Shown piece by piece: positions 1 through 6,595 of a stretch of 7,796 nt of DNA (position 1 is the stretch's first letter; the number at the start of each line of letters is the position of its first letter). Where the stretch lies: contig CAJWTA010000051.1 in assembly GCA_913046805.1 (NCBI GenBank), positions 1-7,796 on the forward strand. The letters are read 5' to 3'. The translations under genes were made by a program, and so were the position numbers. The notes beneath the pieces are model-generated. The model was given only the letters and a program-made list of their open reading frames with translations. It was not told the DNA's origin and searched no databases. The stretch is from an uncultured Fidelibacterota bacterium (GTDB taxonomy: Bacteria; Marinisomatota; Marinisomatia; Marinisomatales; TCS55).

Positions 1-30
1 ATTACATGCCTCTAAGATGCTTCATATCAT

Positions 31-1134
31 TTAACCAGCTATTAGACAACTATCAAACTCACCAAGGATGATCACCTCTTGTATTTTTTTAATTAAGGAA
101 ATATAAAATGATAAGTTCAGGGTCGATGCAATTCGTAAACCAAGTATTTCTTTAATTCCAAAAAGATGTCTTATATAGGCTTTAGTAAACATACGTCCAA
201 AGGCATGGTCACTATTCTCATCTATGAAGGAGTGATCATCTTTATATTTCTCATTTGTAATATTTATCGTCCCATTAGAGGTAAAGATCTGGCCATTTCT
301 ACCATTTCTGGTTGGCATAACACAATCAAACATATCAACTCCACGCCGTATTGCTTTTACTATGTCAGTAGGTCTTCCAACCCCCATCAGATATCTAGGT
401 CTATCTTTTGGTAGTAACGAATCACAGAATTCTATAGTATCAAACATAGCGTTTTTCTCTTCTCCAACTGCAAGGCCCCCAATCGCTATCCCGAAATCTG
501 CCTGTGGGACTAATCCTTCGATACTCATTTCTCTCATTTTATGATTAATACCGCCTTGAATAATTGGAAATAACGTTTGACTGTGTTCATAAAGACGGGG
601 GTTATCTTTTAGATAGTTTTTACACCTTATAAACCACTCATTAGTTCTCCTAACAGCTTTGGTAACTTCATTTAATTTAGATTTGCCAGGAGGACAATGA
701 TCAAACGCCATAATAATATCCGAACCCAAATCGCGCTGAATTTGCATCGATATTTCCGGTGTTATTGTATGATAACTCCCATCTAGGTGAGATTGAAACT
801 CCACACCATCATCATTAATCTTATTTAAATTTGCCAAAGAAAATACTTGAAACCCTCCACTATCTGTTAAAATAGGTCTTGTCCAATTTGAAAATTTATG
901 AAGACCGCCTGCATGATTTATTACTTCTGTCCCTGGCCTTAAATAAAGATGATATGTATTGCCTAAAATTATATCTGCCCCTAGTCCTTCTAGCTCATGT
1001 GGAGAAAATGTTTTTACAGCGCCAATGGTCCCAACAGGCATAAATACTGGGGTTTGAATATCTCCATGTTCTGTTTTTATTACCCCAGTTCTGGCAGAGG
1101 TCTTTTTATCTTGCGTGGTAATTAAAAAATTCAA
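31..1134 (-). CDS. tgt: Queuine/preQ1 tRNA-guanine transglycosylase lacking the zinc-site ligands
   Basis: This is TGT, which swaps guanine-34 of GUN-anticodon tRNAs for preQ1 in queuosine synthesis. The 367 residues are close to the family's usual 370-375. Visible active-site landmarks are D91 in LTDSGGFQ, D145 in AFDHCPPG, Q193-G194-G195, G220-LAVGE, and the nucleophile D270 in DMFDCVMPTRNGRNG. C147 and V223 match the bacterial preQ1-type pocket. Two departures stand out. The usual FDEC motif reads FDHC (H146). The C-terminal zinc site, normally C-X-C-X2-C plus His, is replaced by S308, H310, G313 and L339, while the surrounding KAYIRHLF and EILGLR segments align without gaps. The start is TTG. 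No in-frame ATG lies upstream before a stop, and the first internal Met (32) is already inside the conserved FMPVG motif. The start overlaps the radA stop as TTGA with no clear Shine-Dalgarno, so translational coupling to radA is likely. The family call is firm; zinc independence is inference. Confidence 0.96.
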   Translation of the reverse strand: MNFLITTQDKKTSARTGVIKTEHGDIQTPVFMPVGTIGAVKTFSPHELEGLGADIILGNTYHLYLRPGTEVINHAGGLHKFSNWTRPILTDSGGFQVFSLANLNKINDDGVEFQSHLDGSYHTITPEISMQIQRDLGSDIIMAFDHCPPGKSKLNEVTKAVRRTNEWFIRCKNYLKDNPRLYEHSQTLFPIIQGGINHKMREMSIEGLVPQADFGIAIGGLAVGEEKNAMFDTIEFCDSLLPKDRPRYLMGVGRPTDIVKAIRRGVDMFDCVMPTRNGRNGQIFTSNGTINITNEKYKDDHSFIDENSDHAFGRMFTKAYIRHLFGIKEILGLRIASTLNLSFYISLIKKIQEVIILGEFDSCLIAG

Positions 1135-2498
1135 AATAATATATCAAATGCTTGCTTAACTGACTCAACTGGGTAGATCTTGAGTTTATTTTTCTTGAGT
1201 TTGCTATTCATACTAGCTTTAGGAACAACTGCACCATTAAAACCCAAAGCTTCCACTTCAGCTAAACGATGACCCAATCTACTTATTGATCTGATTTCAC
1301 CTGCTAAACCTATTTCACCAATGAAAACAATAGTCTCATCTATTGGCTTATCCATAAAACTTGATGCAATTGCACATAAAATAGATAAATCAGCAGCAGG
1401 ATCATCGACTTTTAAACCACCAACTAAATTTATAAATACATCCTTAATGCCCATGACTAATTCCATCCTCTTCTCAAGAACTGCTAGAAGCATGGCAAGC
1501 CTTCGAAGGTCAAATCCGTTTACATTCCTTTGCGGCGTTCCAAAATTTGCGGTGGACACAAGCGCTTGAACTTCAATTAAAATAGGACGAGTGCCTTCTA
1601 AGGAAGGATAAATACAAGTCCCTGGTATATTTCTACTTCGTTCGGATAAAAACATTTCAGAAGGATTTGAAACCTCGTTTAATCCATCTTCATTCATATG
1701 AAATATTCCAACCTCATTTGTAGCTCCAAATCGATTCTTTGCAGACCTTAAAATTCTATGTTCATATCTATCATCTCCTTCTAGATAAAGAACTGTGTCT
1801 ACCATGTGCTCCAACATTTTTGGACCTGCAATGGTCCCTTCTTTTGTAACATGGCCGATAATAATAATTATAACATTTTTATGTTTACTGACTTCTAAAA
1901 ACTTTTGACCACAATCTCTAATTTGACTAGGAGATCCAGGCAAAGAGTCTAAATCAGAATTTATAATTGTTTGAATTGAGTCAATGATAACTAGTGCAGG
2001 GGAAATTCTATCAATGTGAGTCAAGATACCATTAAGATCATTTTCACTAGATAAATGTAGGTTATCTGATTTTACGTTTATCCTTTTTGCTCTAATTGCA
2101 ACTTGTTCTTCACTTTCTTCAGCAGAAACGTATAAAATAGATTTATTAACCCCAGAACATATATGTAGAGCTAATGTAGATTTTCCTACACCTGGACTCC
2201 CTCCTAACAATAATAGTGAACCAGGTAAAAGGCCTCCTCCTAATACCCTATCAGCCTCCGTAATATTTGTTGTAATTCTTTCGCCAGGATCGGAATCAAG
2301 TATATCATTTAGTGGTTTATAATCTCTATAATCAAGTTTAGACCTTTTTATGTTTTTATTCCCTAATACTTTAAACTCTGATAAGGTGCCCCACTCTTTA
2401 CAGCTTGGACATTGTCCATGCCACTTCGGGAAATCATCACCACATGCAGAACATAAAAAGTTTACTTTATTTTTTTTATTAGCCATAGAAGTATGCAA
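1131..2498 (-). CDS. radA: DNA repair protein RadA (branch-migration ATPase)
   Basis: RadA (also called Sms) is a RecA-like hexameric ATPase that drives branch migration and DNA unwinding during homologous recombination and stalled-fork repair. The domains are complete and in the usual order at 455 residues. There is an N-terminal C4 zinc finger (C16, C19, C30, C33), then an ATPase core with Walker A GGSPGVGKST (99-108) and Walker B LVIIDS (169-174). The RadA-specific KNRFG motif is at 254-258, and a C-terminal Lon-protease-like domain runs from about 270 to 455 with GGLKVDDPAADL at 360-371. The start is ambiguous. A TTG at 2498 has AGAAGG five bases upstream. An ATG at 2486 gives MANKKNK, which resembles usual RadA N-termini but lacks a well-spaced Shine-Dalgarno. 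The longer form is given here. Both starts lie within an inverted repeat. It follows the large outer-membrane gene by 38 bp and overlaps tgt by 4 bp, consistent with one transcript. Confidence 0.97.
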   Translation of the reverse strand: MHTSMANKKNKVNFLCSACGDDFPKWHGQCPSCKEWGTLSEFKVLGNKNIKRSKLDYRDYKPLNDILDSDPGERITTNITEADRVLGGGLLPGSLLLLGGSPGVGKSTLALHICSGVNKSILYVSAEESEEQVAIRAKRINVKSDNLHLSSENDLNGILTHIDRISPALVIIDSIQTIINSDLDSLPGSPSQIRDCGQKFLEVSKHKNVIIIIIGHVTKEGTIAGPKMLEHMVDTVLYLEGDDRYEHRILRSAKNRFGATNEVGIFHMNEDGLNEVSNPSEMFLSERSRNIPGTCIYPSLEGTRPILIEVQALVSTANFGTPQRNVNGFDLRRLAMLLAVLEKRMELVMGIKDVFINLVGGLKVDDPAADLSILCAIASSFMDKPIDETIVFIGEIGLAGEIRSISRLGHRLAEVEALGFNGAVVPKASMNSKLKKNKLKIYPVESVKQAFDILF

Positions 2499-2512
2499 AA
2501 TTGCCTTCTATG
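2484..2512 (-). promoter_or_regulatory. Inverted repeat over the radA translation start
   Basis: Read on the minus strand, CATAGAAG (2512-2505) and CTTCTATG (2491-2484) form a perfect 8-bp inverted repeat around a 13-base loop. The loop can add a GCA/TGC inner stem. The 5' arm contains most of the AGAAGG Shine-Dalgarno (2509-2504), the loop contains the TTG start (2498-2496), and the last three bases of the 3' arm are the ATG start (2486-2484). Folded RNA would hide the ribosome-binding site. No U-tract follows, so it is not an intrinsic terminator. The repeat is directly visible; a regulatory role is inferred. Confidence 0.45.
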
Positions 2513-2536
2513 TATGATGTAATCAAGGCCGATATT

Positions 2537-5500
2537 TTACCAATCAGGCCCTAGAGATAAGTACCACTGCGGTTTTGAGTATCCGCCTGGATTTTTATCC
2601 CAAGCTGACTCTACTCTTAATAAGAAATATCCAAGGTTGATCTTCACACCTAAGCCGGATGTCACAACCCAAGGAGAAAATTTAGCAGTGTCATTAGAAC
2701 CGTATTTCTCTGGCCAACTATTTGAAGAAAATTCATCTGCAGAATCCCAAGCGGCTCCAACATCAACAAAAGCATGGCCCCTAATATTTCCAAAAACAAC
2801 TTTTAAAGGAAACCCTAGCGCAAGATAGTTAATGAATGGAAATCTAACTTCAAAATTAAATAATGAAGCATATGTACCTATTCGTTCTGCAAATCGAGCA
2901 CCCCTCATTGGGAATGCATACTCTGTAAAATATACATCCGTAATTAAATTTGAGTTAGATGTATCTGTAATTACACTTCTATACGCCGAAGGATCACTGA
3001 CTCCATTTGTTGTACCACTTTGAAAGTCTGTAAGCAAGTATGGTATGCCCCCCAGAAAAAATTTCTGAGCGTTTTTACCCTGGCTACTCCCGAAAAACCC
3101 TCTTACAGCGAGCGTGTAGTCGCGACCAAATCTCCAATATTTTCTAGCATCTAATTTTACTGTTTGAAACTTGAAATCTGTATTCCAACCAGGACTAGCA
3201 GTGATAGAAACATTCTGGCGATACCCATCTATTGGTCCAGTGAAACCAAAAATTGAATTGTCATATATCCAGCTAGCTCTAGGTAATATTGTAGTGAATT
3301 TTGTGGATGAACCAGGTCTTTTAACCAGCTCTTCCTGCCCAAATGTATTTATCATCCTATCAAGAATATCATAGCTAATATTATGCCAAGTAAGCCCAAA
3401 ATCAACTCTTTGAAATCTGCTAAAAGGGTGAGAAATGTAAGATTGTAACCCATAATGTCTTAAACGCCCAAGAGAATAATATCCAGCTTGAAAGAAATCT
3501 GCATTTTGAAAACCTACAAAATAATAATCTGTCTTATTTTTTAGATAACCGTATGATAAAAAATAATCGCTATCTTCTAGAGTTAGAACCATTTCTGTTC
3601 CAAATTGAATCTGGTGATTTCCTAGAATGTCACTAAATGCAAAATAAGTCATTCCGGTTGCTCCAAACACATTGCTAATCTGCAAATTCCCACTTACCAT
3701 ATCTAATGTGAATCGCGTTTTGTAGGGTTTTGGAACGTGAACTCCATTAACTAACGTGTCCTTAACAACCTTCTCTTTTTTAGAGCTTTTGGTATCCATA
3801 GAATGATTATAATTATCATATCCTTGAGCAAATACCCATTTAGAATATGATGAATTTGTATTTAAATCGATCCTTTCAATTTTATCAGTGTCTCGAATGT
3901 CTGCTACAGACATATCTTCACTGTCTCTTGTTTTAATAAACTGTGTTGGGGCAATTTGCTTGGCAGCAATGCCAAGTGGATTATTTAAACTATATAGGTC
4001 CCAACCAATGCCCGAATATCCCGCAAAAATTATCGAGTTATCATCTTTAGAAATTGTTGGCTGCTGCAGGCCTGTCAAAACATTAGTGATAGCATATGAA
4101 TTATTTACAAATTTAGAATCAGAATTTTGGTCTTCAACCAAAGCATGTTTATAGAGGTTGAAAACACCATTATAGTCTGAAGTATAAAATAATGTTCTTT
4201 CAGAGTTTGCCCAAATTGGATAGCTCTCATTATCAGGTGTATCAGTGACTCTTTTAATTTTGCCACTTTTAATATTTACTACATATATATCTGTCTGACT
4301 GTAGTTATGATCTTCAATTCTACCATCATACTTACCATCAACATGTTTGCCACGATCAGAAACAAATGCAATCTCCTCACTGTTGCCATTCCATGACGGA
4401 TATGAATCAGAAAAAATATCATTAGTTATCTTTTTAAAGTTCTCTGATTTAAAATTATAAATGTATATATCACTTGAGCCATTGTGATTGCCAGCAAAAG
4501 CGATATCATTACCATTAGGGCTCCAAGCTGCAGAAAATACTCCATCCAAAGCTATAGGAATTTTTTTTGCTTTTTTAGTTTTTACATCAATTATTTGAAG
4601 TGCATCAGAAGAACCGGCTTTTGTTGCTAGTACAATTTTTTCTCCATCTGGGGACCAAGATAACCCAGGCTGTAACCATTTAAGCTCCTCAAAATTAACA
4701 GAGCGACTACCTTGCACTAAAGTAGCTTTTTTCTTACCTGTCGCAGCATCCAAAAGATAAACATCGAAGTAACCAGATCTATCTGATAATAAAGCTACTG
4801 TACTACCATCTGGAGACAGTGATGGCGATACATTATAAAAATTCCTATTTTTTTTGTGATCAGTTAACTGTTCAGACATATCTTCCAAAGGATCTCTATT
4901 TGCAATATCTGGCCAATATTCTTTTTTTAAGTATTTATGCCATTGATCAGATAATTCATCCCATTTCATGCCCAGAGCCATTTGATACCCTTTTTCAGCA
5001 CTTTGAGTTTTTTTCATCGAGCGAAAAACCTCACCGACTTTTTCTCTTCCATATTTTCCTGCAATGAATCTCCAAAGCGATTGCCCGCCTTTGTATGCCA
5101 TAAAATAATTCAGCTCATTAACGGTAGGAATTCTTTCATGAACTGCTATGTCACGCAAAATCATATCTGCCTTTGTATCCCAGTTTGAGCTTAAAAATTC
5201 TGCCAGACCTTCATTTGCCCATAAGGGAATTCTCACACGAGTTCGACTAGCAACCATGTTTTGAGCAGTACCTCCGTAAACCATATCATTGAGCATTGCA
5301 TGAACAAGCTCATGATGAATAACGTGTCTAAATTGTTCAAAATCTCCGTCAAATGGGAAAACCACTCTGTTTTTAAATAGCTCGGTTACTCCACCTATTC
5401 CTTCTGACATGTATACACCCACAACATTTGTTTGTTGAAATTCATTGTGAGAATTATACACTAGAATTGATACCCTGTTTTTTAAATCCCATGCAAGATG

Positions 5501-5710
5501 AGTAGATATCTGTTTGTATGCTTCCTCAGATACTCTTGAAGTGAATTCCGCAAGGTCTTGATTATCGCCATAAAAATATATATCAAAATTGGGAGTCTGG
5601 ATATAAGACCAATCAAAATCCCTATATTGCACCTTGTTTTTTCCAAAGGATTGTCCAAAGGAACTAGATAGAATTACAATGGCAAAAAGTATGTATTTAG
5701 ATATAATCAT
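2537..5710 (-). CDS. Secreted gluzincin-like / PD40 beta-propeller / Omp85-type barrel fusion protein
   Basis: This 1057-residue protein appears to have three parts. A Sec signal peptide (about 1-20, ending SSFGQ) leads into a peptidase-MA/gluzincin-like region with HELVH at 133-137 and NEGLAEF at 166-172, where E167 is the likely third metal ligand. Six TolB/WD40-like PD40 blades follow: about 299-321, 351-376, 395-419, 439-479, 499-522 and 552-575, with SPDG/SPNG turns and DIYxxN strand ends. After a charged linker (about 590-660) comes a beta-rich Omp85/bacterial surface antigen barrel (about 665-1057) ending in PQWYLSLGPDW with a terminal aromatic residue. The barrel's LGG segment (887-896) lacks a recognisable VRGF motif. 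It is probably an outer-membrane protein with its protease and propeller in the periplasm; the substrate is unknown. The ATG at 5710 is chosen because the signal peptide begins there. It leads the radA-tgt cluster and diverges from lpxH. It could alternatively be a scaffold or surface protein without proteolytic activity. Confidence 0.85.
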   Translation of the reverse strand: MIISKYILFAIVILSSSFGQSFGKNKVQYRDFDWSYIQTPNFDIYFYGDNQDLAEFTSRVSEEAYKQISTHLAWDLKNRVSILVYNSHNEFQQTNVVGVYMSEGIGGVTELFKNRVVFPFDGDFEQFRHVIHHELVHAMLNDMVYGGTAQNMVASRTRVRIPLWANEGLAEFLSSNWDTKADMILRDIAVHERIPTVNELNYFMAYKGGQSLWRFIAGKYGREKVGEVFRSMKKTQSAEKGYQMALGMKWDELSDQWHKYLKKEYWPDIANRDPLEDMSEQLTDHKKNRNFYNVSPSLSPDGSTVALLSDRSGYFDVYLLDAATGKKKATLVQGSRSVNFEELKWLQPGLSWSPDGEKIVLATKAGSSDALQIIDVKTKKAKKIPIALDGVFSAAWSPNGNDIAFAGNHNGSSDIYIYNFKSENFKKITNDIFSDSYPSWNGNSEEIAFVSDRGKHVDGKYDGRIEDHNYSQTDIYVVNIKSGKIKRVTDTPDNESYPIWANSERTLFYTSDYNGVFNLYKHALVEDQNSDSKFVNNSYAITNVLTGLQQPTISKDDNSIIFAGYSGIGWDLYSLNNPLGIAAKQIAPTQFIKTRDSEDMSVADIRDTDKIERIDLNTNSSYSKWVFAQGYDNYNHSMDTKSSKKEKVVKDTLVNGVHVPKPYKTRFTLDMVSGNLQISNVFGATGMTYFAFSDILGNHQIQFGTEMVLTLEDSDYFLSYGYLKNKTDYYFVGFQNADFFQAGYYSLGRLRHYGLQSYISHPFSRFQRVDFGLTWHNISYDILDRMINTFGQEELVKRPGSSTKFTTILPRASWIYDNSIFGFTGPIDGYRQNVSITASPGWNTDFKFQTVKLDARKYWRFGRDYTLAVRGFFGSSQGKNAQKFFLGGIPYLLTDFQSGTTNGVSDPSAYRSVITDTSNSNLITDVYFTEYAFPMRGARFAERIGTYASLFNFEVRFPFINYLALGFPLKVVFGNIRGHAFVDVGAAWDSADEFSSNSWPEKYGSNDTAKFSPWVVTSGLGVKINLGYFLLRVESAWDKNPGGYSKPQWYLSLGPDW

Positions 5711-5747
5711 CTTCTTTATAACGAAATAAATGAAAGCAATGTTTCTT

Positions 5748-5777
5748 ACTTTAACAAAAAACTCAAGATATTGTCAA
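5748..5777 (-). promoter_or_regulatory. Candidate sigma-70 promoter for the leftward cluster
   Basis: On the minus strand a perfect TTGACA (5777-5772) is followed after 18 bases by TAAAGT (5753-5748, four of six matches to TATAAT). Transcription would start near 5740, leaving about 30 bases of leader before the ATG at 5710. The -35 lies inside the palindrome shared with the opposite strand. This is consensus matching only. Confidence 0.45.
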
Positions 5778-5780
5778 TAT
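5768..5780. repeat. Odd palindrome ATATTG-T-CAATAT between divergent genes
   Basis: Perfect 6-bp arms flank a single central base, at about the middle of the 144-bp divergent gap. It yields TTGTCA on the plus strand and TTGACA on the minus strand, so it overlaps the candidate -35 elements of both directions. It could be a shared promoter element, an operator, or both. The palindrome is seen; its function is inferred. Confidence 0.5.
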
Positions 5781-5799
5781 GTCCTGAAAAGTATATTTT
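5771..5799 (+). promoter_or_regulatory. Candidate promoter for the lpxH cluster (upstream option)
   Basis: TTGTCA (5771-5776, five of six matches to the consensus -35) and TATTTT (5794-5799) are 17 bases apart on the plus strand. Transcription from here would give a leader of about 50 bases before lpxH. It competes with a perfect -10 further downstream, and the sequence alone does not decide between them. Confidence 0.3.
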
Positions 5800-5835
5800 A
5801 TTGTTAAATTTACTACTCTTATAATTAGTATACTT
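5789..5835. repeat. AAGTATA / TATACTT inverted repeat flanking the lpxH -10
   Basis: AAGTATA (5789-5795) is inverted as TATACTT (5829-5835). The right copy is part of an 8-bp palindrome, AGTATACT (5827-5834), that begins two bases after the TATAAT. The arrangement resembles a pair of operator half-sites around a -10, but it is short and AT-rich, so chance is a serious alternative. Confidence 0.25.
5820..5825 (+). promoter_or_regulatory. Perfect -10 hexamer TATAAT upstream of lpxH
   Basis: An exact TATAAT ends 29 bases before the lpxH ATG. No good -35 lies at 16-18 bases upstream; TTTATT at 5797-5802 is the best-spaced and is poor. It may still act as the main -10 with activator help. Such hexamers also arise by chance in AT-rich sequence. 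Confidence 0.3.
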
Positions 5836-5854
5836 AAAAAGATATTTTAAAACC

Positions 5855-6595
5855 ATGCAATTGCCAATATATTTCATTTCAGATATACACCTGATGTTAG
5901 ATGAGTCTTCAGATGAAAGTGCTAAAAGAGAGTCTTTGTATCGATTTTTAAATTTTGTAAGGACTACAAGGGGCACACTTTTTTTTGTAGGTGATTTGTT
6001 TGATTTTTATTTTGAATACCCTGATGTTATACCTAAATCATATTTTGATTTTTACAATAAGGCTTTTCAACTTAAAAAAGCAGGAGTTGACTTGAGATTT
6101 ATCGCTGGCAACCACGATTATTGGGTTCTGGATTTCATGAAAAAAAAATTAATGAACCATACTTATTTCGATGATACAACCTTTTCATTAAGAGGAAAAA
6201 ATTTTTACATTACTCACGGCGATGGAGTTTTAAGTTGGGACTATGGATACAGAATTTTAAAGAAAATAATCCGCTCCCCTTTTTTCATATGGTGTTTCCG
6301 ATTATTACACCCTACGCTTGCTTATAAGATAGCTCGAAAAGTATCAAGAACAGAGAATCATCCTGAACTGCCAGAGGAAGTTAGAGAAAAAATCAGGAAT
6401 GAATTAAAAAAATACGCATTAACTCATTTCCAAAAAGGATTTGATTACATGGTCTGCGGTCATTATCATTTAAATGAAATAATTGATGTAGAAAAAGGGA
6501 AACTAGCCGTTTTAGGTGACTGGCAAGATGATCCTTCATATGCAGTTTTTGATGGGAAAGAATTAACACTACATCAATGGGAAAATGATGCGTAA
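5855..6595 (+). CDS. lpxH: UDP-2,3-diacylglucosamine diphosphatase, LpxH family
   Basis: This calcineurin-like metallophosphoesterase is predicted to hydrolyse UDP-2,3-diacylglucosamine to lipid X plus UMP, the fourth step of lipid A synthesis, at the inner face of the cytoplasmic membrane. At 246 residues it is close to the E. coli enzyme (240). The metal-binding motifs are all present in order: D10-x-H12 in SDIHL, GDLFD with D47, GNHD with N86-H87-D88, H121 in HGD, and GHYH with H203 and H205. Basic, aromatic residues around 132-160 (RILKKIIRSPFFIW, then FRLLHP) fit the membrane-associated insertion of LpxH. The start follows an A-rich leader without a clear Shine-Dalgarno. The gene diverges from the outer-membrane fusion gene, and its last 11 bp overlap the next gene. 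A related metallophosphoesterase with another substrate cannot be fully excluded, but the context and GDLFDFYFEY segment favour LpxH. Confidence 0.88.
   Translation: MQLPIYFISDIHLMLDESSDESAKRESLYRFLNFVRTTRGTLFFVGDLFDFYFEYPDVIPKSYFDFYNKAFQLKKAGVDLRFIAGNHDYWVLDFMKKKLMNHTYFDDTTFSLRGKNFYITHGDGVLSWDYGYRILKKIIRSPFFIWCFRLLHPTLAYKIARKVSRTENHPELPEEVREKIRNELKKYALTHFQKGFDYMVCGHYHLNEIIDVEKGKLAVLGDWQDDPSYAVFDGKELTLHQWENDA

Noticed and set aside
1..30. A further gene downstream of tgt (a yajC-like neighbour is common)
   Set aside because: Only 30 bases are available, and the frames visible there close within a few codons.
166..544. Plus-strand open frames opposite tgt
   Set aside because: They are antisense to conserved TGT motifs and have no family resemblance or initiation signals.
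2499..2536. Possible terminator between the outer-membrane fusion gene and radA
   Set aside because: The only inverted repeat nearby is AT-containing, extends into radA and is not followed by a U-run, so read-through is more likely.
3058..3120. VRGF at residues 869-872 of the fusion protein as the Omp85 loop-6 motif
   Set aside because: It lies in a beta-strand (YTLAVRGFFGSS) before the conserved LGG segment, whereas the Omp85 motif follows GG. It is noted as the alternative that could overturn the missing-motif finding.
5746..5976. 76-codon minus-strand open frame across the divergent region and the lpxH 5' end
   Set aside because: Its coding part is antisense to the conserved N-terminus of LpxH, it has no recognisable domain or signal, and its reading beyond lpxH is AT-rich intergenic sequence.
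6140..6148. Run of nine A in lpxH, a possible slippage or programmed frameshift site
   Set aside because: The frame continues through all downstream LpxH motifs, and similar runs of eight (2470-2477, 4561-4568) occur in other genes here, so this reflects AT-rich Lys codons.
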